Shown piece after piece: positions 6,094 to 9,477 of a stretch of 9,477 nucleotides of DNA (within the stretch, counting starts at the first letter, position 1; every line of letters begins with the position of its first letter). Position numbers and translations under genes: made by a program. Where the stretch lies: the NCBI GenBank assembly GCA_031551775.1, contig JAVBND010000035.1, positions 1 through 9,477 on the forward strand, read 5' to 3'. This DNA is from Anaerozeibacter sp031551775. GTDB lineage: Bacteria; Bacillota; Clostridia; Christensenellales; Aristaeellaceae. The notes under the pieces were generated by a model. The model ran no database searches. It saw only the letters and a list, made by a program, of their open reading frames with translations, and was not told where the DNA came from.

Positions 6094-6147
6094 GCGACCA
6101 TCCGGCGTCCAGAGGGATTCCCTCCCTCTGGCGGACGTCCTGGTCGC
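6094..6147. other. Large hairpin between convergent GNAT and rho genes
   Basis: Nested inverted repeats: GCGACCA (6094-6100) with TGGTCGC (6141-6147), CGTCC (6106-6110) with GGACG (6133-6137), and CCAGAGGG (6109-6116) with CCCTCTGG (6124-6131). The middle and inner pairs share two bases, so one is partly open. It lies 27 bases after the GNAT stop and 26 after the rho stop. No U-tract follows on either strand, so it is not a classical intrinsic terminator. It could stabilise 3' ends of both mRNAs or be a REP-type repeat. Confidence 0.6.
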
Positions 6148-6172
6148 GGCGCTCCACGGCCGAGCCCTCGCG

Positions 6173-8044
6173 TTATCCCTTGTACTTATACCCTTCCTTT
6201 TCATACACCGCGATCCAGCCCTTCAGCCTTTTGAAGAACGCTTCGTTGTCCTCGGTCTTGTCCAGCATCGAGATCAGCTGCTCCGCAGTCTCTTGATTGT
6301 TGTTGTTTGACAGCAGCCGCCGCACGGCATAGACCCCCTCCAGCTCTTCCTTGCTGAGCAGCAGGTCTTCGCGTCGGGTTCCCGACTTGTTCAAATCAAT
6401 CGCCGGGAAAATCCGCTTCTCTGACAGTTTTCGATCCAAGTGAATCTCCATGTTCCCCGTGCCCTTAAATTCTTCAAAGATGATGTCATCCATGCGGCTG
6501 CCCGTCTCAATCAACGCCGTGGCGATGATCGTCAGGCTTCCGCCGAACTCGATATTTCGCGCCGCGCCAAAGAACTTTTTGGGCTTGTGCAGCGCCGCCG
6601 GATCCAATCCGCCCGACAATGTGCGCCCGCTCGGCGGGATGACCAGATTGTACGCCCGCGCAAGCCTGGTAATGGAATCGAGCAGCACCACCACGTCCCT
6701 GCCGCCCTCCACCAGCCTTTGCGCGCGCTCCAGCACCATCTCGGCAACCCGCGTGTGGTTCTCCGGCACTTCGTCAAACGTGGAGTACACCACATCGCCC
6801 TTTACGCTGCGCTGCATGTCCGTGACCTCCTCGGGCCGCTCGTCGATCAGCAGCATGATCAGGTGCACGTCCGGATCGTTGTCGGTGATGGCATTGGCGA
6901 TCTTTTTGAGCAGCACCGTCTTGCCCGCCTTGGGTTGGCTGACGATCATACCGCGCTGGCCACGCCCAACGGGTGCGATCAGGTCGATGGCCCGCAAGGC
7001 CAAGTCCTTTTTATCCGGCACTTCCAGCCGTATCCGCTCATCGGGATAGACAGGCGTCAGCTCATCAAACGGGCGTCTGCGGATCGCCTCTTCCGGCGCG
7101 CCTCCGTTCACTTCCGTGATGTAGATCAGCGCGTTATACCGGTCACCCTCGCGCTGAGGCCGGGTTTTTCCGACCACATAATCACCGGTCTTCAGGTTAA
7201 ATCTGCGGATCTGCGCGATGGACACATACACGTCGTTCTTGCCCGGCAAATAGTTCTCCGCGCGCAGAAAACCGTAGCCGTCCGGATGGATCTCCAGTAC
7301 GCCCATGCCGTCTCTGCAGTCCGCCGCCCGGAGCAGATCCGGAACCGCCGGATTGGTGGTGCCATACTCCGGCGTATAGGCCGACGGACGCGGGGTGAGC
7401 TGGGGCTTCTCGCGGGACTCCGGCTTTTCCACGGGCTGCGGCTGGATGCGCTGTACGCCGCGCTGGAACTGAGGCCGGGGCGGCAACGGAGCGCGACCGC
7501 CCATGCGCTGCACAGTGCTCTGAAATGCGCCGCGCGATGCCTCGGGCCGATGCGGCGGCATCGGCTGCGGTGCGGCCGCTGCGGGCTGTGAAGGTTCCGG
7601 CTGAGGCGCAGGCGCCACAGGCTCGGCCTTCGCTGGCTGCTGCAGCTCCTTGAGCAAGTCCGCGCCGTCGTCGTCAGGATCTGCCGGACGGACAGAGGCG
7701 CCCTGTTCGTCCTCCACGGGGACGGCCGGGGCGGGCTCCTTTCCCGCGAATTCGGCGGCTGGGGCGGTTTCGACCTGCTTGCGCGGGCGGCCCGGGCGGC
7801 GTTTCACCGGCCCTGTCGGCTCCTCGGGCGCAGTCGCGGCAGGTTCCGGTTTGGCCTCGCTGGGCGGAGCGGTCTCCGCTGCCTTTTTCGCCTCGGCGCG
7901 CAGCTGATCCTGCTCGTTCATCGCGTCCATAATCAACTCAACGAGCCGGTTTTTGTTCACCCCGACAGGCAATTTGACTTTCAATTCCTTGGCCATCGAG
8001 CGCAGCTCCGCCACGGTCTTGGCATGCAGTGTGCGGTAATCCAT
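6173..8044 (-). CDS. rho: Transcription termination factor Rho
   Basis: A 623-residue Rho, far longer than the 419 residues of E. coli Rho because of an inserted disordered region. Residues 1-45 are the Rho_N helical domain (TLHAKTVAELRSMAKELKVK). About 46-235 is a Pro/Ala/Glu/Gln-rich linker with an RRPGRPRK basic patch (82-89). About 245-313 is the RNA-binding cold-shock-like domain (GVLEIHPDGYGFLRAENY). The RecA-type motor follows, with Walker A SQPKAGKT (369-376), LIMLLIDERPEEVTDM, DVVVLLDSITRLARAYN, and the R-loop region ETGSRMDDIIFEEFKGTGN. By family knowledge the hexamer binds C-rich RNA, translocates with ATP and releases RNA polymerase. ATG 8044 is chosen for its GGAGG with an 8-nt spacer; TTG 8059 is less likely. 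The P-loop reads S-Q-P-K-A-G-K-T where E. coli has A-P-P-K-A-G-K-T. It starts 58 bp after the methyltransferase stop with no terminator between, so the two may be cotranscribed. Confidence 0.96.
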   Translation of the reverse strand: MDYRTLHAKTVAELRSMAKELKVKLPVGVNKNRLVELIMDAMNEQDQLRAEAKKAAETAPPSEAKPEPAATAPEEPTGPVKRRPGRPRKQVETAPAAEFAGKEPAPAVPVEDEQGASVRPADPDDDGADLLKELQQPAKAEPVAPAPQPEPSQPAAAAPQPMPPHRPEASRGAFQSTVQRMGGRAPLPPRPQFQRGVQRIQPQPVEKPESREKPQLTPRPSAYTPEYGTTNPAVPDLLRAADCRDGMGVLEIHPDGYGFLRAENYLPGKNDVYVSIAQIRRFNLKTGDYVVGKTRPQREGDRYNALIYITEVNGGAPEEAIRRRPFDELTPVYPDERIRLEVPDKKDLALRAIDLIAPVGRGQRGMIVSQPKAGKTVLLKKIANAITDNDPDVHLIMLLIDERPEEVTDMQRSVKGDVVYSTFDEVPENHTRVAEMVLERAQRLVEGGRDVVVLLDSITRLARAYNLVIPPSGRTLSGGLDPAALHKPKKFFGAARNIEFGGSLTIIATALIETGSRMDDIIFEEFKGTGNMEIHLDRKLSEKRIFPAIDLNKSGTRREDLLLSKEELEGVYAVRRLLSNNNNQETAEQLISMLDKTEDNEAFFKRLKGWIAVYEKEGYKYKG

Positions 8045-8102
8045 TGAAACGACCTCCAAACGAGATGGTGTATAGATTTAAGATATGCTTGTCCCCAAGG
8101 GA

Positions 8103-9119
8103 TTATCGACGTACGCCCACGCACACATCCCGGGTCACTGCCTGTTCGACCCAGTGTGCCAACCCATCGTAGGCCGGACCCTCCATGGGTTCGAACTTGG
8201 CACTGCGCAGCGCCTCCATCACCTTGGCTTTGGGCAGCGTGTTCACATTGAACGACAGCGCGATGGCGCCGCCCGGCATCAGGCTGTCCCGAAGCCGGGG
8301 CAGTACGCGCGCGATGAGCTTTTCCAGCGATTCCAGCTTGCCCGCGCCGGACGGCGCGTGTTGTACGCCGTAGGGCAGGTCCGCGGCGATGGCGTGGAAA
8401 TGACGCTCCGGCAGCGCCCTTGCCACGTCACAGGCGTCGCCCAAGATCAGGGACAGTTCTCTGACGTCGCCCGCCTTGAACGCGTCGGCTTCGGCGGCGA
8501 AAGTAAAAATCCGCCTGGGCAATTGCCGCTTTCCAGGCAGCGTCAGGCTCGTTTCCTTGGCCTGATGCTTGAATTTGTGGTATTCGAGATACTTCTTGAA
8601 GTACGTGCCGGCCTCGCGAATATCCTGCTTGTCCATGTCTGAACCTACCGCATCGAAGCCTCTGTTGATGGCCTCAAACAGCGCAGTGCCGCGCCCGCAC
8701 ATGGGATCCAGCAACCGCAGCTTCCGATCCGCTTTGTCGGCGTAGGCACCGCTGTAGACAGCCATGTTGATCAGGAACCGTGTAAAGACCTCGTTCGTCT
8801 TTCCCTTATACTTTTGGATCGCGGGCAGGTCCGCGCCGAGATAGGCTTCGCGCGGTCCGCACAAAGGCAGCACACTGCCGTCCGGCCGCATCTCGCCCAG
8901 CAGCAACAGGTGCGCATGGTCTCTGACGCGGCCAATCACATCCGCCTGAGGTCGCCCGCTCACAAATGTCAAAAACTCTGCGCCGCCCTGGCGCTCAAAC
9001 GACGGGTCTCCGGTGAGCCCGCCCTGCAACAACAAACGCAACTCCGCCAAGCTGAGCGGGCGCTCGGCCTCCTGATAGCGTGCATTGGCATGCGGCCACA
9101 ATAGTATGCCATATTTCAT
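8103..9119 (-). CDS. Trm11/UPF0020-like SAM-dependent RNA methyltransferase
   Basis: A 338-residue protein with a Rossmann methyltransferase domain in its C-terminal two thirds. The SAM-binding motif I is LLDPMCGRGTALFEA (136-150), the acidic strand-2 end is VGSDMD (158-163), and the catalytic motif IV is ADLPYG (246-251). The D-L-P-Y-G form is typical of the Trm11/TrmG10/UPF0020 group, which methylates N2 of guanosine in tRNA or rRNA; which RNA and position apply here cannot be read from the sequence. The N-terminal 110 residues do not show an obvious THUMP domain to my eye. ATG 9119 is preceded by GGAG at 11 nt. It lies downstream of rpsU and upstream of rho, which agrees with an RNA-related role. 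Confidence 0.85.
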   Translation of the reverse strand: MKYGILLWPHANARYQEAERPLSLAELRLLLQGGLTGDPSFERQGGAEFLTFVSGRPQADVIGRVRDHAHLLLLGEMRPDGSVLPLCGPREAYLGADLPAIQKYKGKTNEVFTRFLINMAVYSGAYADKADRKLRLLDPMCGRGTALFEAINRGFDAVGSDMDKQDIREAGTYFKKYLEYHKFKHQAKETSLTLPGKRQLPRRIFTFAAEADAFKAGDVRELSLILGDACDVARALPERHFHAIAADLPYGVQHAPSGAGKLESLEKLIARVLPRLRDSLMPGGAIALSFNVNTLPKAKVMEALRSAKFEPMEGPAYDGLAHWVEQAVTRDVCVGVRR

Positions 9120-9187
9120 CGGCGAATAAACTCCAATTGTTTTAGTCTAATGTGATTGTGTCATTCGAGGTATACATCGGATATGTG

Positions 9188-9222
9188 GACAAACAGGCTC
9201 CCATTTTGTGAATGAGAGCCTG
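9188..9222 (-). terminator. Hairpin terminator after rpsU
   Basis: CAGGCTC (9194-9200) and GAGCCTG (9216-9222) form a 7-bp stem, extended inward after one mismatch by CATT/AATG with a 5-nt loop. On the minus strand it is followed by TTTGTCC, a short T-run. It lies 11 bases after the rpsU stop, so rpsU is probably largely transcribed alone, with some read-through to the methyltransferase gene possible. Confidence 0.65.
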
Positions 9223-9233
9223 CATGAATGTGC

Positions 9234-9407
9234 TTAGTACTTGCGCTTGCGAGCGGCTTCCGCCTTCTTCTTGCGCTTTACGCTGGGTTTTTCGTAATGC
9301 TCACGCTTGCGCGCCTCCGCGAGGATGCCCGAGCGAGCGGTCATGCGCTTGAAACGCCGAAGAGCGCTCTCGAGCGACTCGTTATCTTTGATACGAATTT
9401 CAGACAC
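9234..9407 (-). CDS. rpsU: Small ribosomal subunit protein bS21
   Basis: A 57-residue, very basic protein: it starts SEIRIKDNESLESALRRF, then KRMTARSGILAEARKREHYE and ends in a Lys/Arg-rich KRKKKAEAARKRKY. This is the full pattern and usual length of bS21, which sits on the 30S platform near the anti-Shine-Dalgarno end of 16S rRNA and helps mRNA binding. The start is GTG 9407, supported by GGGAGGG with a 9-nt spacer. A hairpin terminator follows the stop. The gene is short enough to be missed by length-filtered gene calling. Confidence 0.96.
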   Translation of the reverse strand: MSEIRIKDNESLESALRRFKRMTARSGILAEARKREHYEKPSVKRKKKAEAARKRKY

Positions 9408-9444
9408 TGTGGTTTTCCCTCCCCTCGCGATTGCTGGCGGTTAG

Positions 9445-9476
9445 GCCAAGTGTGGCATGGGGTTCGCCACGCTGGC
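9445..9476 (-). other. Hairpin upstream of rpsU, at the window edge
   Basis: GTGGC (9452-9456) pairs with GCCAC (9466-9470) around a 9-nt loop, and GCCA (9445-9448) with TGGC (9473-9476) outside a small internal loop. On the minus strand this lies about 40 bases before the rpsU start. It could be a leader structure of rpsU or the 3' hairpin of a gene beyond the window. There is no T-tract, and the context is cut off. Confidence 0.3.
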
Positions 9477-9477
9477 T

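Noticed and set aside
5504..6157. Long minus-strand open frame continuing upstream of the DUF896 gene, opposite the GNAT gene.
   Set aside because: It is antisense to a clear acetyltransferase, has no recognisable domain, and the DUF896 core has its own GTG with a strong ribosome binding site at 5503.
6440..7591. A 383-residue plus-strand open frame opposite rho.
   Set aside because: Its composition (Arg/His-rich, no domain) is that of a shadow frame of the high-GC rho gene, whose identity is certain.

Overview
This window looks like a piece of a moderately high-GC, endospore-forming member of the Clostridia (Bacillota), plausibly a gut or other anaerobic lineage. The case rests on a clear Spo0A sporulation regulator, two small protein families typical of Bacillota (DUF1292 and DUF896), a Rho factor with a long disordered insertion, bS21, and sigma-A-type promoters with purine-rich ribosome binding sites. 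The taxon is inferred from gene content only.

Left part (+ strand): the C-terminal third or so of an arylsulfatase (1-781) enters from outside the window. It is followed by a good sigma-A promoter (845-873) and a large MalT/LAL-type LuxR regulator (973-3429) with an N-terminal STAND NTPase and a C-terminal GerE helix-turn-helix. Next comes an unusual repeat cluster: a 158-bp fold-back, MITE-like element (3431-3588) that begins two bases after the LuxR stop codon, then a partial third copy of its terminal repeat (3595-3620). Spo0A (3748-4521) follows.

Middle part: a DUF1292 protein (4756-5103, -) with its own promoter and a strong intrinsic terminator, a DUF896 protein (5237-5503, -), and a divergently transcribed GNAT acetyltransferase (5549-6067, +) with a cysteine-rich tail. 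A large hairpin without a U-tract separates the GNAT gene from the convergent rho gene.

Right part (- strand): rpsU (9234-9407), an N2-guanine-type RNA methyltransferase (8103-9119) and rho (6173-8044) lie head to tail. This is an information-processing block covering ribosome, RNA modification and transcription termination.

No multi-gene defence or biosynthetic system is visible. The most interesting signals are the fold-back element wedged between the LuxR regulator and spo0A, which may have trimmed the LuxR C-terminus; the absence of the common spoIVB neighbour just upstream of spo0A; and metal-ligand-like Cys/His clusters in two small proteins (GNAT tail and DUF1292).
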